DNA of 64,000 nucleotides from Brevipalpus yothersi (GCA_003956705.1 QZCP01000123.1:62001-126000), one strand, 5' to 3'. Positions 1-13,740 are shown, counted from the first letter of the stretch. Numbers and translations are program-made. Notes: generated from the sequence alone by a model not told the origin.

Positions 1-422
1 CAGAGCTATATGGAATCGATATAATTGAAGACCTGAATCATTGGACATCAGGATGGCTTGAATCATCACTCGCTCTGGACATGATCGGTGGTCCTAATAA
101 AAGAAGCAGATTTGCAGATTCACCTGTGATTGTGAATGCCATTTACAACGAATATTACAAGCAGCCAACCTTCTATTTGCTGGCTCATTTTACCAAATTT
201 CTCGGAGGACCTGAGTCCATTCGAATTGGAAATATAATCTTCAAGATTGTAGACAATGTCTACTTCTTAACAGCTCTGTATAATCAAGACCTTGCGGTGG
301 TCATCGTTATGAATGTTAATGATTATAATCTTGATGTCAGAATAGTTGGCTTTTCTGGTGGTCAATTGCATCGTAAAATTGGCAGTAAATCAATACAAAC
401 TTATATTGGCCGAATAAGATGA
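1..422 (+). CDS. Glucosylceramidase (GH30), C-terminal end, 5' partial
   Basis: This is the last exon of a lysosomal acid beta-glucosidase, which hydrolyses glucosylceramide to ceramide and glucose. The frame is open from base 3 to the TGA at 420-422. The protein carries the C-terminal landmarks of the GBA family: a DSPVIV segment, then YYKQPTFYLLAHFTKFL (human GBA has YKQPMFYHLGHFSKF), then a beta-sandwich tail ending in YIGRIR where the human protein ends in YLWRRQ. The catalytic glutamates would lie upstream of the window. A polyadenylation signal AATAAA sits at 431-436, only 9 nt past the stop. Family assignment is firm; the rest of the gene is not visible. Confidence 0.88.
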   Translation, partial: ELYGIDIIEDLNHWTSGWLESSLALDMIGGPNKRSRFADSPVIVNAIYNEYYKQPTFYLLAHFTKFLGGPESIRIGNIIFKIVDNVYFLTALYNQDLAVVIVMNVNDYNLDVRIVGFSGGQLHRKIGSKSIQTYIGRIR

Positions 423-2552
423 TTAATGAAAATAAACTTGTTAAATTATCTTCTTTTTCTTTCCAAAATCTGATTCATTTACCAAACGTGTTCGAATTAA
501 TTTTGACCGCATCTATGATTAATGTGTCTCTCATCAAATGAAACATATTGCAGCTTGCCATGAAAAGATGACTACTACTTCAGCTTCATGAGCAATGGAT
601 GTTCATACAGAACCGTGAGCATTCCTCATGAAAAACAATTCTGAGACGAATTCTGTATCGATCATGGACAGACTGGACTGACATTTAGTTTTTCTTTCTC
701 TTTCTCTCTCCTACTTCCACACTCATACAGAGAGACTTCAACTGTGATCATGCAGAGAGGAAGACAATTTAGTAGACAGAGAGACATATTGACTCTAATT
801 GCACAATGAATCACCGTTACCATAATGCATCTGTCAGCAAATTGTATTTACTTACCCAAATTCTTTTCCTCTATTCGGTGATATTTATATGGCTGAAAAG
901 AATCAGTTCCAAGACACTTGCATAACACTAGGTCTCACATGCTCTGTTCCGTGTTTTTTTCATTCCATGAGTGATGATGACACACTTCGAACAATCTTTC
1001 ACTTAATTAATTAGTTGATGAAAAAGTATTCCAAACAACAGATTGAGTCCACTGTTATGCGGTTAGTGAGAATAAATAGAAGAATAATAGAAGGAAAGAA
1101 TTTTATACATAATTATTATGGAATTTCTCTTTCAAGCCGGATAAAAGAGAGACTGTAGATACTATTTGACTTGATCTGTGTGTATGTCTATGGAATAACG
1201 GCACCAGGAGAAGCTTACAAACTGTTCTGTTTTGAATCTCTCTGTCTCTCTCTCAACACAACATATGAGACTATTACTAGAGAATGAGTTATCATGAAAG
1301 TTAGCCAATGCTCAATTGTGTATGTGTATTCCAGAATGATGTTGTCTTCGCTGAGAGATGCTCACAAAAATCGATCTGACAATCGGTTTGCCACCGAGAA
1401 GATGTCGCTTTCTTACTGGATTCCTTTTCCGTTTCCAAGCCGGTAAGATAGAATATTTCGAATATCATGCTGAGAGAATCCGATTTTGAATTGAGAGAGT
1501 TGCCGGAACTTTCGATTCATCATTAATAGGCTTACTATTGTCCAAGGACTTCCATGATATTCAGAGTAAATTGGCAGGAGAAAAATTGCAGGAAAAACAA
1601 TTTTGGGCAATTTAGTTGGGAGAATTTTGATTTTTTGAAATGCTAGATTCCCATCATTTTTCTTTTTCAGTTATTATTATCAAGTTGCTTACCATGAAAT
1701 TGTAGTTGGAGGGGGTATGATGGTGCATCGTTTATAGCCACTATGAGGAAAATATTGAAAATTTCCACAGAAAATCCTCCAGTTTTTAACAAGCAAGTAC
1801 ATTGATGAAAATGTGATATGATAATTGATAAAAATTCTATTTCTGCTCAATAAGATACTATTTGCCATAAGTGGTACACGATTTTTTGAAGTTGAAGCCA
1901 ACTTCATCGAGATTTCGTATTCAGTTTGAAGATCTTGACATCATGCATGTTAGTATTATTCATTTAGGTTATATATGAAAATTCTTGATGGCTGCATTGA
2001 TCCCTCTGATGATATCACAGTTGATGCAAAATTTCTGTAATTCATAGAAGATCGTTGAAGAATAAGCTAAATTAGTTCAGCTTCTTCTCAGGTATCCTGA
2101 TGAGTTAAGGATAACTTAGGAAACCATAATTGAGCAATTTGCCTCTCCTCTTGAGAGCAATCAAAATGATGAGAATGTCATCCTCAAACTTATGGATCAC
2201 TCGAAACCTAACCACAATATTTTTTTTATGGAGAAGCAATAATAATAATAATTTTATTCTAAATAAATTGACATGGGCAGCCTCCATAGGTACGATTATT
2301 CTCAAATTTTTGAATGGACAATCACGGTAGTGTAGAAATTCACAATATTGACCAAAATAGAGAAAATGAACTCCAAGTTCTCGAAAAATCATGAAACGAC
2401 TGAATAAGCATTAGCTTGAAGCATTAATGGCCCAAGGTTCTAATAGGATTTCAAAAATCGGATGATCAATCCTCAAAATCATCTGCTCATATATTAAGCA
2501 TAGTTGGAAGGACCAAAGTGTATTTCGAATGAAAAAAGTGATTAACAGCACA

Positions 2553-2592
<40 letters not shown>

Positions 2593-4810
2593 CTCATAGA
2601 AGGCCGGAAGCTGCTCTATTGAGATCAAATTCATGGTCATTGGCTCATGGCTTATGGCCTTGGTGGTTGTCTTTTATATGCTTGTCTTTCAATTGCTCAA
2701 ATAAGCGAAAAGAAAGAAAGAGAGAGAGAAAGGTGAATGTTTTTTGTGTGAAAGCAAAATTGTTCTTTCACTCTCTCTTCTCTCTCTTCATGCATCCCGT
2801 GGTGTAGGAGGCCAAAGAGAGACCATCGAACTACTGATGAGAGTAATAATTTTCTGAGTTGAACAGAGACTCTTCATCAAGTGCAAGTGAATTGGCTGAA
2901 CAACAATATACTCTGAATGACTTGGCAAACCAGAATTTTCAATCAAAAAGAATCTTGAATTCCCACTTTTGTTTGAATTTTAGATTGGTAAGTATTTACT
3001 TTTATTGCTTTGTTCACTGAATCTTGATGTTTTCGAAGAGAAAGAGAGAGAAAGGAGAATAAATTGTGTGCAAACTCTTTAAACTCACACATGTACGAGC
3101 TTACTTCCATTCACTCGACACAAATACACACACACTCACACACACAGTTAATCTTAAATATCATCAATTATCCAACAATCTCTGGTAAAGAGAAAGATCA
3201 AGAAAACTAGCAAAAAAAACTTCATCTTCTTATCTTCACTCATTGATTATGTAACGTTCAGTAACTTGACATTTCGTTTGCTCTTTCTCTCTCTTCTCTC
3301 TTCCTCAGCTTAGAGCGCTTCAAGCTTCAAGCTTGGTTCGATTGAGCATCAACAAGCAAGTTGCTGATTCGATCTTCTCTCTCACCATGAAGAATATCCA
3401 CTATTAATGGAAAAATATCATTCTCATGTGAATTTATTTTCTCCCACTACAGAGGACATGGACATACAATACAGTGATCTGATGGTCTGATGTGTATGTA
3501 TACCTTGAACAGTGATTCTGAATGGCAGCAAAGTGAAGCACACTTTGCATGTTATGCTGTGCGTTCGAAGTGTATTTTGCTGCATTTTTCTTTGGCCTTT
3601 TAATCTCTTTCCTCTCTCTCTCCTCTCTCTTTCTTTGCTCTTACTTCACTCATAACAAGAAGTGCACCTCATCATGTCCCGATTTTAACCATCAATTATT
3701 TTTACCACTACTACTGTCTTACTGTATACAGCTACCGAACAAGTTGCCTAAGAATTTAGAACAACAACAACAACAAGAGTTGAGAGAAAAAGGTGATTTG
3801 CTTTAATGTGTATATTCAAAATCAAACAGTCAACAAACGACTTATACACACTATTCAAATGTGTTTACTGGTGAATTGTGTTCTCTTCTTTTACGTCTTT
3901 GCTGATTATCGATCATGTTGATTAGATGTTGATGTATTGGATCATATTTCGGTAAATTTATCATCTTTCTTATTCAACCATGATCAATTTGATTTTATAG
4001 ATGACTTCATTCATCATCTTGAATCTTCTTTCCACTTTTTCTATCCGAAATTTCTTTATCTTCCTCTTTTTCAACCCAACCTACAACATCCGCATCAGTG
4101 TCCTGTTATTTTTTCAGATTATTTATCCCCGTTCTTCTAAATGATCGATGATCTCTTCCATTTCCATCTCTCTTTCTCTCTGGACATGAATCTCATCTTG
4201 ACTCGCATCATTCTACCACTATCTATTTTTGCCCGCTTACTTTTATAAATCACATGAATTACAAGTCTCGGGGGAAAGGAAATTCCTCTCGAGATCAACA
4301 GTTGTTCAAACCATTTTTTCCTCCTTCTCTATGCCATAGTCTTTGAGCGATCATCATTCCAATTCATTTTCAATCGAGATGCTTGAAGTGTACATCAGCT
4401 TGAGAGTAGATTAGCCTGATATTTTCCAGTCATATAATGTTTTCATTTCATTCCATCACCAGTCTGATGAAGCTAGACTTGTCCGGTATGTTGTGTTCCT
4501 GTTTAGTGTTCTCATGACTTACAGTACTCGGTCAGTGTACCATGTTGTCGGAATTTTTATTCCAATTTTTTTCTCATTTCATATCGTTTCAAGTGTATAC
4601 AAGGTTATCATAATCATATTTCTCTCTCCCGCTCTTCAATCAAGTGGAATCTTTTTACCTCATCTTCTCTTCATTTCCAAACTTGAATGCCAATTATGTT
4701 CATCATTTCGATAGTTCTAATCAAAATGAGTTCAATTTCATCCGTTTATCCTGGTATGATGAATAATGATACATGTATTCTTTTGATTCAGTAACACTCA
4801 CATGTGAAAT
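423..4810. other. Gene-free stretch between glucosylceramidase and DENND6
   Basis: I recognise no coding gene here. The ORFs of 60-95 codons lack family similarity, and several are produced by CT-rich low-complexity DNA. A (TC)n tract of about 35 nt lies at 2560-2592, and CA/AC-rich tracts occur near 3120-3150. It probably holds the upstream region of DENND6. Confidence 0.6.
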
Positions 4811-7198
4811 ATGATGGACATGGACTGTGAAAGCTCACCAGATCTCAGCTGGGATAACCATGTTGATCGATCCATTTTGTTACCATTTGATCGACTTCAA
4901 CGATGGATTCATTGTATTTGCTTGGTGACTTTCGATATCGAATTGGGCCAAGCAATTGAGGTATTTTGAATGATTATGTTCACGTAGACTCGGAAAAAGC
5001 TAATAATAGATCACTTTTTGCTTATCAAACAGAAAGTTTATCCTCCACATATCAAGCTTACCGAAAAAGAGGTGAGTTTATATTCAAAATCAATTAGAGA
5101 TAAAGTCCCAACCCATTTGTGTCAATTAAGTGTTTCTCATCAAACTAATGTGTTCGAATATGGCATAAATTGACCTAAATTTTGATTCTTTTTCCACCAA
5201 TATTACAGAAAACAACAATTTGCTATGTATCTTTTCCGGATAGCAACAGTGGCTGTATGGGTGATACTCAGTTCCACTTTAGAACTCGATTCAGCTTGAA
5301 AAAGTTATCATCTTGTGTATATACTGATTATAATGATGAATGTTTGAGTCCTCTTCAGGTAAGATTCCATTGCTCTAGACGATACTCTGATCATACTTTC
5401 TTATCAGTTGCCTGTCTCACACACTTTTTCTCTCCTTCTTGAAGGCTGATAGTAACTACTCTTATGGGTTCGTCTACTTTAGACAAGTCAAAGATCGTTC
5501 TGCTCGAAGAGGATATTTTCAAAAATCTTTGGTTTTACTGACAGCTTTACCATTTGTCAACCTTTTCTCCTACATTGTATCTGTGATAGCACCCTCATAC
5601 TTCGATTCCAATGAAAATGTCTTGATGACAGGTATGTTGAGCTCGATTCTCAAAATGCTTCATCTTCATTTGAATCCTCTAATTTTTCACGTTCTTAAGC
5701 TTTCCCAATGTGAAAAACTTCTATTTATTCACATTATTCATGACATTTATTTAGCGTGTAAAGATATTGACCAGTGGCCAGCTCCCACTCCTGGATCGAA
5801 GTTGAATCTCAGACTATTAGGTTTCTATTTTCAAATTCATATACCTCATCGTAAGTTCACAATTTTGCTCACTACACGCAATTCGTGGAATCCACTAATC
5901 TTTGTGTCTTTTATTGTACAGGGAATGATGATTTCAACAGTTCACCCACAAGTGAATCTTCTAGATTCTTACCTTCACCTACAAATCTCAGCATGATAAA
6001 TGGGATTCAACCATCGTTCATTATTCCATCCATTTATGACTTTAATATTTTTCGCTGTTTTCTACCAATATTATCACACATTCAACTACTCTGGGAGCTA
6101 GTTTTAACGTGTGAGCCAATTATTGTTATGGGCCCAACACCCGATATAAGTTGTGAAATGGTCCAATCTCTTGTATCCATCATATGGCCTCTCAAATACT
6201 CATCAGATTTTCGACCATTTTTTACCATTCATGATCCAGAATTCAAAGAGTACACCAAAAAATGCCAATCTCCGTGAGTTGCGAATCGATTATCTCTCTC
6301 TTTTCCTGTCTAGATTACCAAAAATATTGTTTTTTTGTGACTATCCAGGCCTCCTGTTATACTAGGAGTCACCAATCCTTTCTTCGCCAAAACTCTTCAA
6401 CACTGGCCTCATATTGTCAGGATCAGTGAGTATACTCCGCCATGTGAGTAAAAATTTTCACTCAAGGCATGCACTCAAGTTTCACGTTTAACTGACACGA
6501 GTTATCTTGTAGCTCCCAGTAAGACTTCGGAGGCTAAAATCCTCAAAGGAAAGAATATTAAGACACTCGAATGTAAACCTGGTCTATATACTCGCTATAA
6601 ACCATTTTTGGTTAAAGATCGTGGAATTTTGAAAAAATTATTCAAAGGTGTAGAGCTTCGTCGTCCTCATGAGGTTCAAAGTGCCTTGATGCGTAGATAT
6701 TTTAAAGACTTGACACATAGCTTCGTAATCCCATTGGAACGGTATCTCGCCAGTCTAATGCCTCTCCAGAGAGATATATCACCTTTTAAAGCACCACCCG
6801 TTATCCCTCCCTTTAATCCTGATGATTTTCTGAAAACTCTCGAAACCTCGGGACCCCATCTCACAACTGGAATCAAGGGTGATTGGCCTGGATTGTATCG
6901 TAAATTTTTCCGCTCACCTAACTTTTCTGCTTGGTATGAGTCTCGTACCCAAGAAGTTGGCCAAAAACTGAAAGCCATTCATATTGAGACTATATCCAAC
7001 GCCGATCTTGTGAAAGGAATCAAAGATAAAGCCGAAATCGAAGTAGTTGATTTGATATTAACTATGAAAGATAAATTGAAAACGGTTGACAATGAAAAGC
7101 TACCTGTGAACAAGGAGTGCGTTGGAAAGATACAGTCACAGCTCAATGATATCATAAATTCTTTACCTCAAGATCTACATGACATTCTACTGAAATGA
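4811..7198 (+). CDS. DENND6: DENND6 (DENN domain protein, Rab GEF), 8 exons
   Basis: Exons 4811-4960, 5033-5071, 5209-5358, 5445-5631, 5755-5850, 5922-6273, 6349-6443 and 6513-7198 join in frame to about 584 aa (human DENND6A has 608). All introns are GT-AG and short (70-140 nt). DENND6 proteins act as exchange factors for Rab14 and link endosomal recycling to cell adhesion (family knowledge). Diagnostic segments are the N-terminal ICLVTFDIELGQAIE; KVYPPHIKLTEKEK across exons 2-3; DIDQWPAP in exon 5; LLWELVL and LKYSSDFRPFFTIHDPEFKEY in exon 6; and GVTNPFFAKTLQHWPHI in exon 7. These cover the uDENN/cDENN/dDENN order. Start: the first ATG of the exon, followed two codons later by a second ATG. 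Exon 2 is only 39 nt. Confidence 0.93.
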
Positions 7199-8538
7199 TA
7201 TCAATTTTTAAGCTTTTTTATTCTCAAATTGGAATGCTTTGGAAATATTTCATTTCTAATGAACTCAACTGCCATTTAACAATTATTATAACTTGCTTTG
7301 GCTAGATTGACTCTGTTTAAGGTAGCTAAATTGTTAAACTACATTTAGATGCAAAAATATGTTGAATCATCAAGATGGTCCAATTTATCTTTGCTTCTGA
7401 CTGTATACTCAAAAAATTTGAATTTCAATCGTTATTCTTACACTACTCTTCTCTTGAAAATCTTCAACGCTCATCGTATAGTTTGAGCTCAAGTCTGTAC
7501 TGGGCATCTCTATTTTTGAAATTCGAGAAGCGTTCTTCTTATTCTAAAAAGTCTGAATCAAGATCGTCAAAAGTCGAAGAAAGAGTTCCAAACCTCCATC
7601 CTTGGAGCAACAGAAACTCACAATTTGTCAGACAGTTAAATTCTAAAACAATTCTAAAATTAAAAACCTATGAGTTCATCAGCTATAAATCATCAACTAT
7701 ACCAAAATGCGCCAGGAATTGTTCGGAATCTTTTCGTAAGAGCTATAAAAGTAGTTCGACCAATAACTTTCAGTTTCTATTCAACTCCATCAAACGAAAC
7801 GAAACATCATCGTTGCGTTGAAAATTTTTCTTGATAATAATATCTTTCTTAACCCCTCTATTCCACTTGTACACGTAGTCGTCTTTATCCTTCCTCCAAA
7901 GATTGACCAAAGTCCATTAATGTAAGAATTGAGGAAAATGAGAAAAAATTTTCCAACACTCATCAAATTAGTTTTGTGAAAATCTGCCATTCACCAAGCG
8001 AATTGAACAATCTTCTCATTTTTCCAACAATTACGCGATTCTCTTTCAGCGCACAATCTCTCAACAAGAGAGCTGCTCTTGTGAATGAATTGAGTTGAAT
8101 GAAGCTCTCTTTTTTCTCAATGAGAGCGATGTATGTGTGTGTATGTGTTTATAGTGGAAAAATGAGGCTCGACCAGTGAATGGCCTGGCTTCGATTGGTG
8201 GCAAATGAATATAGTTTATTTTGATTATGAGTAGAAAATTTTTCCACAGGATTAATATCATCAAAATTCGGTCATATGATTGGTGCTGTTACTGTCTGTG
8301 ATTTAGGCTTGATTTATGATGTTGTTGATAAAGTAGTGCGTTTTTCTGTGTGAGACTGTTTTTGTGTCTTCCCTCATCATCAATCGAATTCAACTCTCTC
8401 TCTCTCTCGCGTTTTAAAACTATTACAACAACAATCACAACTGAAAAATACTTATACATTCATTTACACACACCTTTCTCTTTCTATCTGTGCTTGTAAC
8501 AAGTGAAACAAGAAACCCATTAAGGTGAATCAATTTTT
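7199..8538. other. Intergenic stretch between DENND6 and Rab30
   Basis: No gene recognised. A 148-codon ORF at 7375-7821 is Ser/Lys/Phe-rich without family signature and is probably chance. A short CT tract lies near 8393-8408, just upstream of Rab30, and could be part of its promoter or 5' UTR. Confidence 0.5.
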
Positions 8539-10089
8539 ATGGAAGATTATAAATATTTGTTCAAAATTGTCCTCATCGGAAATGCTGGTGTAGGTAAAAC
8601 ATGCTTGGTCCGTCGGTTTACCCAAGTAAGGAAAGCTTTTCATTTACACTTTCTCTTCTTTCACCTCTGATTTTTACAAACAAAAATTTTGATGTCTGTT
8701 TGTGCTGGAAATGAATTGATTCAATTTTTCTTCATCATGATGAAAGGAATTCTCGCCATGAATGACTCATCAATATCGTCATCAATTCAGTTCACGATGA
8801 CCTCACTTGTAGCTGTAAATGAGTGCTTGCTCATATCCTATTCCATTGAGATCATCACCAATATCACATTCTGCTTGTGATTTGATCGCTCAATTTTTTC
8901 TCTCTTCTCTCTCCTCTGCTCTCATCTTTTCAGGGTGTTTTCCCCGGCGGACAAGGTGCAACCATTGGAGTTGATTTCATGATAAAGTCTCTCATTGTTA
9001 ATGGTAAATATTGATAGATCTTATACATACATTCTCCTCTTCTTCGATTGGCACACACACACAAACCTACACGCAAATACATACATCCGACGTCTTTTTT
9101 TTCAACTGATAACCTTTACTGATCATCATCATCATGATCATTCAAGATTTCACTCCCTCACTCACTATCAACTCTCCTCATCAGATCACTTCCCGACTCC
9201 TTTTTATTGCTCCAACTAACTTCCTCTCTCTCTCTCTTTTACTCTCATTCGGACAAGGACAGTTGATCTCGAGATCACTACTTGATGTATCAGCATTTGA
9301 CTCGTAGCTGCTGTTCTCTTTCATATATATATATGCACTTTGCCAGCTTGTCGTCGCCGAGCTTATGTGCTAATAGTGTGATATAGTATCTACTACCAGC
9401 TTATATTTATATATATGAGTATATAGTATAATTATCGCCTTCAACAGCAAATTTTTCACGCCTTACGCCAAGGTCAATTGATTCTCACTTGATCATTGAA
9501 ATTAGCAATTATCAGGTACTCTCTCTCCCTCTCAACCTTTCGAGCATTGTTTTTTTCGAAATATTGAAGAATCGTCAGCAGATTAGAACGATCGAGAAAC
9601 GGTGCCAAATTGGATAGAAGGAGCAAGAGAGCGATTTTTTATTCGATCCAGCGAACAAGTGAAGAGAGCGGGCAAGTGAGAGACGTTAAAATCCACTGAA
9701 GCCAAGTCCAAGTTGACTTGATGTCTAAATATATTGCGCTTCTACACCAACCAACCAACAGTTAACTACAACAACAACAACAACAACAGCACTATACTGA
9801 TTGATCCATACTATTCATCTTCCATGAAGAGGGGAAGGTTCATCGAACTTTGTTCAACTTATGCTTAGAACTTGTACACTGAAGAAAAGTAACTCTATCT
9901 TTCAGACTATATTCACTATTACCTCTCAGCTTTGTGGTTCGCTGGCTTTTTTCATCCATCACGGAGCTATAATCTTCCCCATCATATCCTCTTTCTATCT
10001 TTCTACCTCTCTCTTCATCTATTTTACCTTTCTTCTTTCATCTGCTGCTTCATTTTCCATTGTCCGCTTTTGTTCATTTGTTCATTTGA

Positions 10090-10150
<61 letters not shown>

Positions 10151-10745
10151 ATTCTCTTGGCCCCAAGACACTAAAGTGAAATTGCAAATTTGGGACACTG
10201 CCGGCCAGGAACGATTCAGATCGATTACACAGAGTTATTATCGGAGTGCTCATTGCCTTATTTTGGTTTACGATGTCTCCTCCCAGCCATCCTTTGATTC
10301 ATTGCCTCAATGGTGTAGAGACATCGACCAATATGCTGGAGTAGCCATTTCCGGTGGGTGTCAATCAATTTTAAGTGAAATAATTAAGATTGACGAATCA
10401 AGTATGCCTTTCTGAAGTTTAATTTATACTTATCATTCTCTTTTTAACATTTTAGGCGCTGGACGAAAAGTTTTAAAAGTTCTTGTTGGAAACAAATGTG
10501 ATAAAGATCGAGAGATACCTCTCTATATAGCTGAACAATTTGCCCACAGTAAAAATTTCGATCTTTTCATGGAATGTTCCGCTTTGGAGGGAGAAAATCT
10601 GGAGAAACTTTTCCGTGAAATAGCTGAAATTCTCGTGGTCCGTAATCAAGAGATGAATGGCAGTTCTGTCTCTCGGACGGCCACCCAGACTAGTTTTACA
10701 AATCACCAAAAAGCTAAATCATGTTTCGAATGTTTTTCAAACTGA
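8539..10745 (+). CDS. Rab30: Rab30 small GTPase, 4 exons
   Basis: Exons 8539-8625, 8934-9003, 10168-10353 and 10456-10745 give a 210-aa protein (human 203). Rab30 is a Golgi-associated Rab GTPase. The N-terminus reads MEDYKYLFKIVLIGNAGVGK, containing the P-loop GNAGVGKT. It is followed by RRFTQG, GATIGVDFMIK (switch I), LQIWDTAGQERFRSITQSYY (switch II, residues DTAGQE), a guanine-specificity GNKCD motif and a C-terminal ECSAL equivalent to the SAK motif. The DFMIK and SITQSYYRS segments are specific to Rab30. The C-terminus is CFECFSN, whereas human Rab30 ends CCNFN, so prenylation would use a spaced cysteine pair. Intron 2 is about 1.16 kb and ends in a long (TC)n tract directly before the exon 3 acceptor. 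Confidence 0.95.
10094..10148. repeat. (TC)n microsatellite at Rab30 intron 2 acceptor
   Basis: A near-perfect CT dinucleotide tract of about 55 nt ends 19 nt before the exon 3 acceptor AG (10166-10167), so it doubles as the polypyrimidine tract. Confidence 0.9.
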
Positions 10746-11816
10746 TTTTTTTTATTCGAACCTAGATCTGATCTGATCCTCAAGATTCAGTTTTCACAAT
10801 CAATCTATCTGCGGCATATCATATTTTCACAATCTCAATCATTTATTCCTATCCTTGTTTTCACCATATTTGGTTTTGTTCATTGGCATCTGATCTTTGA
10901 TCTCTAATTATTTCACTTGTTTGCTTTTGTCTGATTCTATCTGATATTTTTGTTTTAATCAAGTTTGAGTTGTCAAATTTTACTGAGCGAAATCTGAGTC
11001 TTCGAAATTGTTAGCATCGAGATCCAGAGCTAAACATAATTATTGTATGATTGTACACGGTCCAGGCTTGAAGATACCATAATTTTTACTGTAAAAAGAG
11101 CATGATAAAGACAAATATTCTATCCAAACTTCCATCTTCACTTCATTTCACTGTCATGTTGCTGAAAGCGGATCTTGTCAATTTCTTTCGATGCCATTTT
11201 AATCAGCAATTTGTTTTAATGTCAACGAAAAGGGCAAGGTGGAAACAATTCATCGATTACGCATTGTTGAGTCTTCCTCTCAAGTTTTTATTACGGAAGT
11301 ACATCCGATGGGTCTGATTGTGGTGACTGAATCAGACTTGAAACTCTCGTTTTGAACACTTGCTCAACATGTAGGCAAACTTTGATGATGACAAGGACTT
11401 TGTTTCGAAAGCTTTTTCATGTTTCAAAAGTTTTAGTCAATCGCTGAGCTAATCATTTTTTGAAAACTTCACCAAAGAGGCTTATGGAAGAATGCGAGAT
11501 ATGCATGAGTATCATCAGTCAAATGGTGACGAAAAGTGAGACTTTTCGATGATTGAGGAATATCTCTCAGTATAGTTGGCTCAAAAGACAATCCTAACCA
11601 GCTTTCTCGTAGAACTTGATCATCATCCACTTTTCGTTACAATCGTTATGAAATTCCCAACGAAAAACTTACGACTTCTCTTCCTGATGATCAATCATCA
11701 AAACCTTTCAACTCGCTATAAATTCCCTTTTAAGACAACTTTCACTTTAAGATAAACATGATGAATCAAATATGGAATACTCAAGCGCTATATTACGCTC
11801 AGGATAGAATTATCTC
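10746..11816. other. Intergenic stretch, no gene recognised
   Basis: AT-rich sequence with short ORFs only. The 3' part (from about 11760) may be decayed body sequence of the hAT element that follows, but I cannot trace a frame. Confidence 0.4.
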
Positions 11817-12083
11817 ATGGTGGCAGAAAACTTTTCTGAGAAGAACTATCTTGACTCTGATTATCTTCCTCTTTCAACTGACCCTTTCCTTCTCTGGATA
11901 AACAATTTCCCTAAAGAAAGTGAATTGATCAAACTTGCTCTCAAATATCTAGTAGTTCCAGCAACATCAACTTCTTCAGAACGCCTTTTCTCGAAAGCTG
12001 GAGATGTTTTAAGCAAAAAACGATCAACTTTATCCCCGAAGCGTGTTGAACAGTTTTTGATTATGTCGGTGTCTCTCGGCTGA
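11817..12083 (+). pseudogene. hAT-family transposase C-terminal remnant
   Basis: An 88-codon frame carries the hAT C-terminal dimerisation signature: LALKYLVVPATSTSSERLFS, then AGDVLSKKRSTLSPKRVEQ. In intact hAT transposases this segment closes a protein of 500-700 aa. Upstream I find no DDE core or BED finger in frame, so this is a fragment of a dead cut-and-paste transposon. The first codons of the frame (MVAENFSEKN) are not a credible start. No terminal inverted repeats or 8-bp target duplication could be recognised. Confidence 0.8.
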
Positions 12084-12932
12084 AATGATAGCCTCTTTCT
12101 GAACTTCAAACTCTCAGATTTAATAATTGTTTGGATCTTTCTCGCATCAATGAGAATCCTATGAAAAAAATTTTCTTGCAAAACATTCGAATAAATATCG
12201 ACAAGTATTTTCAACTATCGATACTGCTTTCGATGAGTATTTTCTCATTACTCGTACGCCTCTACAGAAGAGTATGGATATCGCTTCGCTTTAATCCAAC
12301 ATCAGCATTGTACAATAGAAGTTTACGTCACCTCATATTCGAATCGCTCTCACTTTATTGAGCTCTATATTATGTTGAATGTAGTTTCAAGCCGATAATC
12401 CTATTTTTTGAGATAATCGAGTGAATATTCGATTCAGAAAGGGCAAGTTCAATTTAGTATAGTTCTAGAATTTCCGGATAATTTTATATTTTATTTTTTC
12501 TATATTTCTGCTTAAAGAGGGCACTATTTTCAGGAACAAAAGTGAGTGCTGGGTGAGAGAAAATACTAACCAGCAGATGGCTCCGACCAACAGGAGCGCA
12601 GCGCACGAGTTTATTTTTCCACATTTTGACTTGTGTTTTCAGAACGAGTTCGAATGTATTGAATGGACTGGAAGCCAGTTCTTACAAGTGTGAGCAGTGC
12701 GGGAAAAGTTAAACTGAGAGTAGAAACCTCAGAAAACATGAGAATAATGTTCATAACTGACAAAAAAAGGAAGCGTTTGCTGCCTGTATGATGTAATTAA
12801 TACTAACATTGAAAAGTACTGTGAACACCTTACCAAAGAGCACGGGATCAAAGTAATCATAGAACAATTCGAGTTTTCGTCAATAGAAGGTGAGTGGAAA
12901 ACATTTTAGTATGATAATACCCAATATACAGA

Positions 12933-12955
12933 TTAAGGGGGAATAAGGGGGAATT
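12933..12955 (+). repeat. G-run motif copy 1
   Basis: Two GGGGG runs separated by AATAA (core AGGGGGAATAAGGGGGAA), inside the first deduced intron of the MULE gene. Confidence 0.85.
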
Positions 12956-13740
12956 ATGATTGCATGATATGAGATTGTATGTCTCTATCTAACATGGTCA
13001 ACCAATTTTTTCGTAACATTCAAGATTTCATTGCATGGAAATCTCGAATGGAAGAGGATGAAACAGCTCAGTATGTTCTGAAAAAAGAAGGTGATCGTCG
13101 ATATTATGAGTGCAACAGATCGGGTGAATACCGGCCGAGTGGATGCAATATTCGTTCCAAGAGACAGAAAGACACGAGAAAGATTGGTAAAAGGTGTCCA
13201 TCAATGGTTCATCTACACGAGAGAGAGAGAGCAAAGTTTTTGTAACATTTTGTCGGAATCATGTTGACCATCAGAGAGAAATGAAGCATATCAGCATACC
13301 ACAGCAGGATCGAATGGAAATAGCTTAGCAGATAGCAGGTGGTGTGAGTAGAGAAAGAATCCTCGAACGAATCCGGAATACTTGGACGGAGGTCAATAAC
13401 AAGCGAGTTCATAAGGTTGAGAACAAAGATCTCATTAATATCACTCACAGTTTTAAGCTTGATAGTAATGTGGTTCGCTATAAATATGATCTGATCAGTG
13501 TTGAATCATGGATTGAAGAAATGCATGCATCTGACTTCGATCCTGTCTTGATATATCAAGATTAGAACACAGAAAAAGGTGAGCCTCTAATTCTCGGAAT
13601 TTCGAATCAAGCTCAGAGATATATGCTGGAAAGATTTGGTGAGAATATAATTGCAATAGACTCGACTCATGGGACGAATGACTACGATTTTCAGCTTAAA
13701 ACTATAATGGTGGTTGATGAGAATAGGTTCGTGATTGATA

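Noticed and set aside
5885..6365. ORFs of 130 and 70 codons as separate genes
   Set aside because: The first is DENND6 exon 6 read from an internal ATG; the second is an out-of-frame shadow.
7375..7821. 148-codon ORF
   Set aside because: Low-complexity Ser/Lys/Phe composition, no recognisable motif, no splice or UTR context.
9861..10415. 184-codon ORF beginning in Rab30 intron 2
   Set aside because: It is exon 3 of Rab30 preceded by translation of the (TC)n intronic tract.
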